A stretch of DNA of 64,000 bases from Allorhizobium paknamense (GTDB taxonomy: Bacteria; Pseudomonadota; Alphaproteobacteria; Rhizobiales; Rhizobiaceae), in the NCBI RefSeq assembly GCF_030815125.1, contig NZ_JAUSWH010000016.1, positions 62,001 to 126,000 on the forward strand. The letters run 5' to 3'. Position numbers and translations under genes: made by a program. This document shows positions 28,715-36,380 of the stretch, in pieces. How positions within the stretch are numbered: position 1 is the stretch's first letter; every line of letters begins with the position of its first letter. Below the pieces are notes generated by a model. It saw nothing but the letters and a program-made list of their open reading frames with translations, was not told the DNA's origin and did no database searches.

Positions 28715-31700
28715 ATGATGGACAAGGATCAATTGCTGCAGACAGCGCTCGACACCATCACCCACCTGAATGCCAGGCTGGAGGAGGTCGCCTTGCGAAG
28801 TGCAGTAAGGCGTGGCGAGATTGCCATTATCGGCATGGCCTGCCGGTTTCCGGGGGCCGATACCCTGCCGCAGTTCTGGGATCGGTTGCTGGCGCGTTAT
28901 GATGCGATCAGCCATTATCCGCGCGCGCGGCTGGCCTTGTTGGGTGAAGAGGAGGAGGCGCTGGAGGAGATCCATGGCGGCTATCTGGACGATATCGATC
29001 TTTTCGATCCCGCGCTCTTTCATCTCTCCCCCCGCGAGGCAAAATGCATGGATCCCCAGCAGCGTCTGCTGCTGATGGCCACGCATCAGGCGCTTGAGGA
29101 TGCTGGCATCCGCGAGGCGCCGAATTTCCGCAGGACCGGCGTGTTCATCTCCCACTATGCCAGCCAGTATCTGGCGATGGATCGTGAGCGCAATGCCGAA
29201 AACGCCTTGTTCATGGCCACGGGCAATGCCGCCTCCATCTCCGCTAACCGCATTTCCTATCATTACGATCTGGAGGGGCCGAGCCTGGTCGTCGACACGG
29301 CCTGCTCTTCATCCCTGGCAGGCCTTGATCTCGCCTGCCGGTATCTCAGGGACGGGCGGATCGATTATGCGCTGGTGGGGGCGGTGAGCCTCAACCTCAA
29401 CCGCGAAGGCACCCGCATGTTGCAGCATGCCAACATGCTCTCGCCGGATGGCCGCTGCAAAACCTTCGACAGCCGCGCCAATGGTTATGTGCCGGGCGAA
29501 GGCGTCGGCATGATCGTCCTCACCCGCGCCGGTCTCGGCGAGGAACTGCCCCGGAAAGCCTATGCCGTCATCAAGGCCTGCCATATCAACCATGACGGCC
29601 GCAGCAACGGGCTGACCGCGCCCAACGGGTTTGCTCAGGAGGCGGTGATCAAAACCGCTTGCCGCGAGGCCGGAATTTCTCCGACGGAACTCAGCTATGT
29701 CGAAACCCACGGCACAGGCACCTATCTGGGCGACCCGGTGGAAATCGAGGCTCTGGGCAACGCCGTAGGCCGTGACCGCAATGGCCGGCCACCCTGCATT
29801 CTGGGGTGCCTGAAGACCAATATCGGCCATCTGGAGCCCGCAGCCGGCATTGCCGGTATCATCAAGGCAGCTCTCTGCATCCAGCAGGGAAAGGTGCCGG
29901 GAAACAATCACCTGCAGACCGTCAACCCATTGCTGAACATTGATCGTTACGGCTTTCTGCTGCCGCAACAGACTGTCGATTGGCTGGGCGAGGACAGGCT
30001 TGCGGGGATAAGCTCCTTCGGCTTTGGCGGGGTCAACGGCTTTGCCATTCTGGCGGGTCCGGGTGAGCGGGAAGGCCCTGATCTGAAAGACTATCCGGTT
30101 GCCAGCCTCAATCTCAAATCCTATTGGCTGAGCCCGGCCCGTACAAAGGAGGTGATGTCGCAAAGGCAAGCCTTTCCGGCCTATCGCCGTCTGGAAACAC
30201 CCACGGAACTGTTTCGCGCCTCTTTTCTGATCGAGAAGGGGGACCTCAAGGGCATAGAGGATACCGGCAATTTCCATATCGGTTTCTATCTGGAGGCGCT
30301 TACCAAGATTTTTGCCGGGGAATTGGGCTTCGATAGCCTGCATGTGGAGGAGATCGCGTTTCTGCAACCGCTTCAGCTTTCCCGGCAGACGGAGACGGAA
30401 ATTCAGGTTCTCGTGCAGCAAGAAGGGCAAGGCTACCGGGCCGATATCCACTTCCGCTATGGCGGGGCAAAGCCGGTCTGGGGCCTTGCGGCCAGGGCGA
30501 AGATCGCCGGACCTGTCTCCGGAAAGGCGCCGATTCATGCCGCCGCCGAGCACGGCGTTGCCCGGAAGGAGATGGGTGAGGCCGAATTCTATCGTCTCTA
30601 TGAGGGCATGGGAATGCCAGGCAGGGGCTTTGTCCGGGCCGTGCGCACCGCCCGCTTTTATGAGACGGAAGCGTTGTCACAGCTTGAACTTTCCTTCGAT
30701 CCGGCAGCCTATCGCCTCGGTGCACATCCCGGTTTTCTCGATGCGGTGGTGCAGCCCGCTTTCCTCATGCTCGATCCACTAGCCACGGCGCCCTACATGA
30801 CGACGGTGCTTAGAGACGTCACCATCCATGCGCCCGTGTCGCCAAAGCACACCTACACGCTCAGAAACCGCATTCTTTCCGTGGCCGATGATCAGGCCCG
30901 GCGGTTTAGCGCCTCGTGGAGCCTGCATGACGAAGACGGCGTCGTTTCCATTGCCTGCGGTTCTGCCGAGCTTGTGCGGATTGCCGGGAAACCGGATCTC
31001 GACCCTGTGCCGGAGGAGGGGGAGCCCGGGCCGGAAACGTTGTTGCGTTTCATTGCCGAGCGGCTGGAGGCAAGCCCGGAGCAGATACGGCGCAATGTGC
31101 CTCTGCCGGAACTCGGCATGGATTCGCTGATGATGATGAAGTTGCGTGCCTTGCTTGACCAATTCGGCAAGCCTGTGCCGCATCTCTTCGATGTGACCGT
31201 CAACGACCTTCTCGGGCTTTTCGATCCCGCAGCCGGACCGAAAGCCGATGTGATGGCGGTGGAGAAGGACTATCAGCCCTATGTTCGCTATATCCGCCGA
31301 GAGCTTCAGCCTTTTTCCCGCAGCAAGGGGCGCTGGCTGCGCGGCGAGGCAAGGCCCGGCGCCGGGCTTCGGCTTTACTGCTTCGCTTATGGGCATATGT
31401 CTGCCACAAGCGTGTTCCGCAATTGGGTCCAACAGTTTCCCGGGGATATCGAGATTGTTCCCGTGGAGCTTCCCGGCCATGGTGACCGTGTGGCGGAGCG
31501 TCCCTTTCAGACGGCGAATGAGATCGCCGAGGTTCTCACGGATCTGGTGAAAGCGGATCTTCACAAGCCCTATGCCATTTTTGGCCACAGCTCCGGCGCG
31601 CTGATTGCCTATGCCTGGGCCTTGCATCTCCAGAAAAACCAGCTGCCGCTGCCGCAAAAGCTGATTGTCAGCGCCTTTACCTGCCCGACGATCACACCCA

Positions 31701-32137
31701 ATCCGGTCATAGCTTCAGCATTGCAAACCTATCGCGAAGCAGGCATCGAAACGATGCCGCGCCTCTCGGATATTCTCGATCCGGCCAAGGCGGATTTGAC
31801 GGCCAAGGTGATCGGTCTTTATCATAACAAGACACGGGACATAGGGCTGGTGGAGCTCTCGCCTGACCTGGTGGCCGGACAATTGCATGGGATCGTTTCC
31901 ATCATGAATGTTGTTGGCAGTTTTGATCCCGCCGTCATCGAACCTTTGCCCGTGCCACTTTTTGCTTTTCATGGTCAGGGCGATAGAGAGGTTTCACTTG
32001 CCGACATGCAGGCCTGGCGGATACTAGCAGCCGGGGATTTTTCCCTCTCGACTTTTCCGGGCGATCACCTCTTTCTCCATCCGGATCAAAGTGAAGCCAA
32101 GGTCATGGCGTGTCTTCGGGATATACTGCATGGATGA
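28715..32137 (+). CDS. terminating PKS protein: KS, DH-like, ACP, thioesterase (1140 aa)
   Basis: Begins 8 nt after the previous stop. Residues 5-28 form a coiled-coil-like docking helix of the kind seen at the N-terminus of cis-AT PKS proteins. KS about 35-450: Cys197 in DTACSSS, His332 in HGTGT, His372 in NIGH. Its opening motif MACRFPGA is more like cis-AT PKSs than the other KSs here. A dehydratase-fold region (about 490-760) keeps HPGFLD with Asp but lacks a clear HxxxGxxxxP. ACP: LGMDSL, Ser804. The C-terminal thioesterase (about 880-1140) has GHSSG (Ser959), an Asp in HGQGD and a His in GDHLFLHP. It resembles NRPS/PKS editing-type thioesterases and probably releases the product by hydrolysis or lactonisation. 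No AT is present. Dehydratase activity is uncertain. Confidence 0.93.
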   Translation: MMDKDQLLQTALDTITHLNARLEEVALRSAVRRGEIAIIGMACRFPGADTLPQFWDRLLARYDAISHYPRARLALLGEEEEALEEIHGGYLDDIDLFDPALFHLSPREAKCMDPQQRLLLMATHQALEDAGIREAPNFRRTGVFISHYASQYLAMDRERNAENALFMATGNAASISANRISYHYDLEGPSLVVDTACSSSLAGLDLACRYLRDGRIDYALVGAVSLNLNREGTRMLQHANMLSPDGRCKTFDSRANGYVPGEGVGMIVLTRAGLGEELPRKAYAVIKACHINHDGRSNGLTAPNGFAQEAVIKTACREAGISPTELSYVETHGTGTYLGDPVEIEALGNAVGRDRNGRPPCILGCLKTNIGHLEPAAGIAGIIKAALCIQQGKVPGNNHLQTVNPLLNIDRYGFLLPQQTVDWLGEDRLAGISSFGFGGVNGFAILAGPGEREGPDLKDYPVASLNLKSYWLSPARTKEVMSQRQAFPAYRRLETPTELFRASFLIEKGDLKGIEDTGNFHIGFYLEALTKIFAGELGFDSLHVEEIAFLQPLQLSRQTETEIQVLVQQEGQGYRADIHFRYGGAKPVWGLAARAKIAGPVSGKAPIHAAAEHGVARKEMGEAEFYRLYEGMGMPGRGFVRAVRTARFYETEALSQLELSFDPAAYRLGAHPGFLDAVVQPAFLMLDPLATAPYMTTVLRDVTIHAPVSPKHTYTLRNRILSVADDQARRFSASWSLHDEDGVVSIACGSAELVRIAGKPDLDPVPEEGEPGPETLLRFIAERLEASPEQIRRNVPLPELGMDSLMMMKLRALLDQFGKPVPHLFDVTVNDLLGLFDPAAGPKADVMAVEKDYQPYVRYIRRELQPFSRSKGRWLRGEARPGAGLRLYCFAYGHMSATSVFRNWVQQFPGDIEIVPVELPGHGDRVAERPFQTANEIAEVLTDLVKADLHKPYAIFGHSSGALIAYAWALHLQKNQLPLPQKLIVSAFTCPTITPNPVIASALQTYREAGIETMPRLSDILDPAKADLTAKVIGLYHNKTRDIGLVELSPDLVAGQLHGIVSIMNVVGSFDPAVIEPLPVPLFAFHGQGDREVSLADMQAWRILAAGDFSLSTFPGDHLFLHPDQSEAKVMACLRDILHG

Positions 32138-32867
32138 TTTTCTGTTCGGGGCCGGTTATGTCGACTGGTTCGGCAATCGGGATGTGTCGCTGTTCCAGAC
32201 GGGGTTCAACCAGGATCACTATCGGGAAAGCCTGATCCGCAGCGTCGGCGAAGGCTATGGCGCCTTTATCGAAAAGGCCGTGGTCAAACGCAAATCCGAG
32301 TTTCTGGCAGGCCGATATTGTGCACATCGCGCCCTGGAAGCCTTCGATATCGCGCCTCACCTGATCGGCATCGGCGAGGGGCGCAGTCCTCTGTGGCCGG
32401 ACGGCGTGGTGGGGTCGATCAGCCACTGCCACGGCTATGCCATCGCGGCGGCGGCAAGGAAGGACTCGCTTCTTTCGGTAGGGCTGGATGTTGAGGATAT
32501 CGTCGCCCCCGAAACTCAGCGCAAGCTTTCCAAATCGATCATGAATGACGATGAACTCTTTCTGCTTCAGCAGGATGCGCCGCCGGAAATGGTGTTTACC
32601 CTGATCTTTTCGGTCAAGGAGAGTTTCTTCAAGGCCGCCTATCCGTTTGTGAAGGCCTATTTCGGTTTTGAGGCCATGTCGGTGACTGGGATCGACTGGC
32701 AAGGCGAACGACTTGCCTTTCGCGTCAACGCCGATCTCGCGGACGCTTTCCGGCGCGGCATGATGCTGACGGCGCGGTTCAAGCCCTTGGATCGGCGCAT
32801 ATTGACCTATTTCAGTATGGGTCGAGACGACGAGGCCTTTAGGCATCTGGTGAAAAAACCGGGTTGA
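32130..32867 (+). CDS. EntD/Sfp-type 4'-phosphopantetheinyl transferase
   Basis: Transfers the 4'-phosphopantetheine arm of CoA to the conserved Ser of the ACPs in this cluster. The ATG at 32130 overlaps the stop of the terminal PKS gene by 8 nt, indicating translational coupling; an in-frame ATG 39 nt upstream is less likely because it lies inside the thioesterase. The product has 245 residues. Family motifs are visible: SISH (His99), the metal-binding GLDVE (Asp120, Glu122) and FSVKES (Lys163, Glu164). Residues 55-67 (SEFLAGRYCAHRA) match the N-terminal conserved block of EntD-like enzymes. A dedicated activating enzyme fits an assembly line with at least eight carrier proteins in view. Confidence 0.93.
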   Translation: MDDFLFGAGYVDWFGNRDVSLFQTGFNQDHYRESLIRSVGEGYGAFIEKAVVKRKSEFLAGRYCAHRALEAFDIAPHLIGIGEGRSPLWPDGVVGSISHCHGYAIAAAARKDSLLSVGLDVEDIVAPETQRKLSKSIMNDDELFLLQQDAPPEMVFTLIFSVKESFFKAAYPFVKAYFGFEAMSVTGIDWQGERLAFRVNADLADAFRRGMMLTARFKPLDRRILTYFSMGRDDEAFRHLVKKPG

Positions 32868-32932
32868 CGGTGCTGAAAATGCAAGCACTGGTCGTTTTGA
32901 GGGATTGGTATTGAAAGTGAGTTGATGTCTTG

Positions 32933-33769
32933 ATGCGGGTTTTTGCCTTGTCCGATCTTCATCTGGATTATGAGGAAAACAGAACATGGCTGACGGGGCT
33001 TTCCGATCAGGATTACCGGTCCGACTGGTTGATCTTTGCCGGAGATATTTCGGATGATGTGAAGCTGGCCGAGGCCTGTTTCGCGGCCCTGTCCTCCAAA
33101 TTCGCAAGGGTGTTTTTCGTCCCCGGAAATCATGATCTCTGGGTGCGCCGGGACGAGGGGGTAAACTCGCTCGACAAGTTTCACGCCATGCTGAAGCTTG
33201 CCGGAGACCACGGCCTGCTGACAGAGCCGCATCGCGAGGCCGGAGTGACCGTTGCGCCGCTCTTTGGCTGGTATGACTATTCCTTCGGCGCTCCCGGCGC
33301 GCAATTGCTGCAAAGCTGGATGGATTACCGCGCCTGCCTCTGGCCCGATGCCATGACTCCGAGGCAGGTGACGGAGTATTTCCTGCGGCTGAACGAGGAG
33401 GCGTTTCAGCGATTCGCCGCCAGAGAGGGAGGAGAGGGGCTTGCCGCGCCGCAGGACAACGACGTGGTGATTTCCTTTTCCCATTTCGTGCCCAGACTGG
33501 ACGTGATGCCGTCCTATATCTCGCCGAAATTTCACTTTATCTACCCGGTTCTCGGCAGTTCGGCCCTGGATGGCCAGGCCCGGCAATGGCAGGCTCAGCG
33601 CCGCCTGCATGTTTACGGTCACAGCCATGTCAACCGCAGTGTTGTGATCGACAATATCCACTACGTCAACAACGCCTTCGGCTATCCTTCGGAGTACAGG
33701 ATCTGCCGAAAGCAACTCTTCTGTATTTATGACGGCGTTACGCATTCGAGCGCTTTTCGATCTGATTAA
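32933..33769 (+). CDS. calcineurin-like metallophosphoesterase
   Basis: A 278-residue protein with the five-block di-metal phosphoesterase signature: DLH (Asp8, His10), GD (Asp38), GNHD (Asn66, His67), a central His in FSHF, and GHSH near the C-terminus. There is no signal peptide, so it is probably cytoplasmic. The ATG at 32933 is preferred over the TTG just before it. It lies between the phosphopantetheinyl transferase and the trans-acting ATs, all on the same strand, so it is likely part of the cluster. Its substrate cannot be read from sequence. Possible roles are removing a protective phosphate from a product, turnover of a cofactor such as CoA or phosphopantetheine, or signalling. Confidence 0.88.
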   Translation: MRVFALSDLHLDYEENRTWLTGLSDQDYRSDWLIFAGDISDDVKLAEACFAALSSKFARVFFVPGNHDLWVRRDEGVNSLDKFHAMLKLAGDHGLLTEPHREAGVTVAPLFGWYDYSFGAPGAQLLQSWMDYRACLWPDAMTPRQVTEYFLRLNEEAFQRFAAREGGEGLAAPQDNDVVISFSHFVPRLDVMPSYISPKFHFIYPVLGSSALDGQARQWQAQRRLHVYGHSHVNRSVVIDNIHYVNNAFGYPSEYRICRKQLFCIYDGVTHSSAFRSD

Positions 33770-33910
33770 ATCAGATCGGCGCTCTAACATTTTATTTTTT
33801 GAAGCATAATTTTATCGATCCTCGTTTCACTCCGGTCGAATTATGCTCTAGACCGCCTGAAACTTAAAATTTTTAGATGAAGCAAGCTCCAGCAATAAAC
33901 GGAGGTTTCG

Positions 33911-35035
33911 ATGAAGACATTTCTCTTTCCCGGTCAGGGATCCCAAGCCAAGGGCATGGGCGGCGAGCTTTTCGACAGATTTCACTCCCTGACGGCAAAG
34001 GCCGACAATATTCTTGGCTATTCGATCAAGACGCTGTGCCTCGACAATCCCGAGCGAAAACTGAACGAAACCCAGTTTACCCAGCCGGCGCTTTACGTGG
34101 TCAATGCCCTCTCCTACTTCCGCAAGCTGGAAGACGGGGCGGCCCGGCCTGATTATGTCGCCGGGCATAGTCTTGGCGAATATAATGCGCTGCTGGCGGC
34201 GGAGTGCTTCGATTTCGAAACCGGACTGCGACTGGTCAAGAAGCGTGGGGAGCTGATGGCAAAAGCGCCCGAAGGGCGCATGGCCGCCATCATGAATGCC
34301 AGTCGCGAGCAGGTGGAGGCCATTCTGAGAGATAACGGCCTCGCGAATGTCGATGTGGCCAATTACAACACGCCGAAGCAGATGGTGATTTCCGGCAATG
34401 CGGATGAGGTACAGCGGGCACAATCCCTCTTCCAGCAGGGGGAGACGATGTATTTTCCGCTGAACACCAGTGGTGCCTTCCACTCGCGCCTCATGCTGGC
34501 CGCAAGCGAAGAGTTCCGAACCTTCCTCAATGGCTTCCGGTTTGCTGCCCCCACCATTCCGGTGATTGCCAATACCACGGCGCGTCCCTACCGCGATGGC
34601 GAAGTTGCCGCCAATCTTGCCGCCCAGCTTGCCGGAAGCGTGCTGTGGTCGGATGGGATCCAGTATCTGATGGGGCTTGGTGTGTCCGGCGACGAAATGG
34701 TCTTCGAGGAAATCGGCCATGGCGAGGTGCTCACCAAGATGCTGCGCCATATCCCCAAGCCCAGTATGCCCAGCATTCGTGAGGATAGAGAGCTTCAGCC
34801 CGGCCCCTCAGAACCTGTCAGGACCGCACCGCAACCTGTGCCACAAAACGCCGAGGACATCGTCCGGGCCTGGAATGCCCGCTATCCCATCGGCACCCGG
34901 GTTCGGTGCAGCCAGCATGATTATGGCGACCTCGAAACCCGCACCGAAGCCATCACGCTCTTCGGGCACCGCGCGGCGATCTACATGAAGGGCTATAATG
35001 GTTATTTCGATCTGACCGAAATCGTGCCGATCTAG
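33911..35035 (+). CDS. trans-acting malonyl-CoA acyltransferase (FabD-like)
   Basis: Loads malonyl units from CoA onto the AT-less PKS modules. The 374-residue protein starts with FLFPGQGSQ and has the nucleophile elbow GHSLGE (Ser87). The substrate-carboxylate Arg is at 112 in KKRGEL, and the catalytic His is at 191 in GAFHS, the combination expected for malonyl-specific ATs. A clear ribosome binding site (ggagg) precedes the ATG. After the AT fold ends near residue 285 there is a Pro-rich linker and a conserved small domain of about 65 residues (from NAEDIVRAWN), longer than plain FabD (about 310). The stop codon lies inside a repeat element. With the next gene it forms the AT pair typical of trans-AT clusters. 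Confidence 0.93.
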   Translation: MKTFLFPGQGSQAKGMGGELFDRFHSLTAKADNILGYSIKTLCLDNPERKLNETQFTQPALYVVNALSYFRKLEDGAARPDYVAGHSLGEYNALLAAECFDFETGLRLVKKRGELMAKAPEGRMAAIMNASREQVEAILRDNGLANVDVANYNTPKQMVISGNADEVQRAQSLFQQGETMYFPLNTSGAFHSRLMLAASEEFRTFLNGFRFAAPTIPVIANTTARPYRDGEVAANLAAQLAGSVLWSDGIQYLMGLGVSGDEMVFEEIGHGEVLTKMLRHIPKPSMPSIREDRELQPGPSEPVRTAPQPVPQNAEDIVRAWNARYPIGTRVRCSQHDYGDLETRTEAITLFGHRAAIYMKGYNGYFDLTEIVPI

Positions 35036-35095
35036 AGCATTTCCAGGAAAAGTGTATTTACGGTTTTTCGTCCGGACATGCGTAAAAATAAAAGC
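35031..35095. repeat. Rhizobial intergenic repeat, copy 1 (overlaps a stop codon)
   Basis: Begins tctagagcatttcc and continues through a tccggacatgcg core to an A-rich end. A closely similar copy lies at 36133-36200. The first bases supply the TAG stop codon of the malonyl acyltransferase gene. The pattern resembles the mosaic palindromic intergenic elements common in Agrobacterium and Rhizobium. Confidence 0.7.
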
Positions 35096-35107
35096 GAGGC
35101 CTGAGCC

Positions 35108-36058
35108 ATGCGAAAGCCCGTGGTTTTCATGTTTTCGGGGCAGGGCTCGCAGTCCTTTCAAATGGGCCGCGAGCTTTATGATCACCATCCCCGCTTCCGG
35201 CTGTGGATGGACCTGTGCGACCGACTGGTGGAGGAGGCAACGGGCCGCTCTCTGCTGTCGGTGCTGTTTGAAAAAGATCGTGCCGAGGTTTTCGACGATC
35301 TGCTCTTTACCAATCCGGCGCTGCTGTCGGTGGAGTTCTGTTTGGCGACGGTGCTTCAGGAGGCGGGCATTCACCCCGATTATCTGCTTGGCTACAGCCT
35401 CGGAGAGTTTACGGCTGCGGTGGTATCGGGCGTGCTGACACTGGAGGAAGGGATCGAACTCACGGTCGATCTGGCGCGTCTCATGCAGGCGAAAGCCTTG
35501 CCCGGTGGCATGCTGGCCATTCTCGCAGACGAGAGCCTGATGGCGACGCATCCGGAAGCCTTTGCCGGATTGCCGGTGGCGGGGCGTAATTTTGCGACCA
35601 ATTTCGTGGTAAGTGGTGACGCCGAAAAAATATCAGCCCTCCAAAACACTCTTGCCACACTCGGTGTCCCCACCCAGCGGCTGGCGGTTCGATACGGCTT
35701 TCATGCTCCCGTCATTGAACCATTGGAGGAAGATTTTCTAAGCCTTGCCAAACGCTTTAATTATTTACCACCTCGGATACCGTTGATTTCCGCCTGTATA
35801 ACGGAACCGATAGACCAGTTTGATGAGTTACATCTGTGGCACGCGATCCTGAAGCCTGTGGACTTTCAGATCACTATTGAGCAAATGATCAATCAGAAGG
35901 CTTTTCTCTTCATAGATGCCGGGCCCAGTGGCAACTTGGCGACGGCGGTCAAGTATATTTTGCCAAAGGACAGCGATTCGGGTTTCCTTCAAACGTTAAA
36001 TCCGTACGGGTGCGATTGCGAAGCCCTCGAGAAGGTTATTACAGGGTATCAAGATTAG
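35108..36058 (+). CDS. second trans-acting AT homologue, probable acyl hydrolase
   Basis: A 316-residue AT-fold protein with MFSGQGSQ, a nucleophile motif reading GYSLGE (Ser97; the usual His before it is Tyr96) and catalytic His199 in YGFHAP. The Arg that binds the malonyl carboxylate in FabD-type ATs aligns with Leu122, so malonyl transfer is unlikely. Trans-AT PKS clusters often encode such a second AT homologue (PedC type) that hydrolyses stalled acyl groups from ACPs. Assignment as an editing acyl hydrolase is inferred from these substitutions and from the neighbouring genuine AT. From about base 35740 the codon use becomes visibly more AT-rich than in the rest of the cluster. It is the last gene of the PKS block. 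Confidence 0.85.
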   Translation: MRKPVVFMFSGQGSQSFQMGRELYDHHPRFRLWMDLCDRLVEEATGRSLLSVLFEKDRAEVFDDLLFTNPALLSVEFCLATVLQEAGIHPDYLLGYSLGEFTAAVVSGVLTLEEGIELTVDLARLMQAKALPGGMLAILADESLMATHPEAFAGLPVAGRNFATNFVVSGDAEKISALQNTLATLGVPTQRLAVRYGFHAPVIEPLEEDFLSLAKRFNYLPPRIPLISACITEPIDQFDELHLWHAILKPVDFQITIEQMINQKAFLFIDAGPSGNLATAVKYILPKDSDSGFLQTLNPYGCDCEALEKVITGYQD

Positions 36059-36132
36059 TTTTTCTTCGAAGCTTTTATGACCTGCGAAGCAAAGATCGAA
36101 CTCTGGAAAATCCAGTTGCTCGCTTCTTCCAT

Positions 36133-36200
36133 CTAGAGCATTTCCAGGAAAATTGGAATCCGGTTTTCCGTCCGGAAATGCTTAAAAACAAAGATTTAGA
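36133..36200. repeat. Rhizobial intergenic repeat, copy 2
   Basis: Shares ctagagcatttccaggaaaa and the tccggaaatgc core with the copy at 35031-35095. Its end merges with a stem-loop at 36198-36236 in which an 11-bp arm pairs around a nested gtttc/gaaac hairpin. Confidence 0.7.
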
Positions 36201-36239
36201 GTGTTTCAGTGTTTCCGTGAAACATTGAAACACTCTAAT

Positions 36240-36362
36240 ACCAAGGCTCGAAGATGCTAACGCATCCTCGCCTTGAAGAAATTTCGAATATCTCAACTGC
36301 ATCAGAGGCTTGAGATATTCGAAACGGGAATACGAAGAGTTATTTTCAATGACTCTTCGTAT
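36240..36362. repeat. 123-bp dispersed repeat with two perfect hairpins, copy 1
   Basis: Starts at ccaaggctcgaagatg. It contains a perfect 15-bp inverted repeat (36282-36296 and 36310-36324) and a perfect 11-bp one (atacgaagagt at 36330-36340 against 36352-36362). A near-identical copy lies at 53741-53863, 17 kb away. Confidence 0.8.
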
Positions 36363-36380
36363 AAGTGGACGATGCTCCGA

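Larger units (their letters stand above)
36059..36380. other. Intergenic region filled by repeats
   Basis: 322 bases between the convergent ends of the acyl hydrolase gene and the thiamine-diphosphate enzyme gene. It holds a repeat copy at 36133-36200, a hairpin at 36198-36236 (agagtgtttca / tgaaacactct) and a 123-bp repeat at 36240-36362. No convincing gene is present; the stem-loops may end transcription from both sides. Confidence 0.75.
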
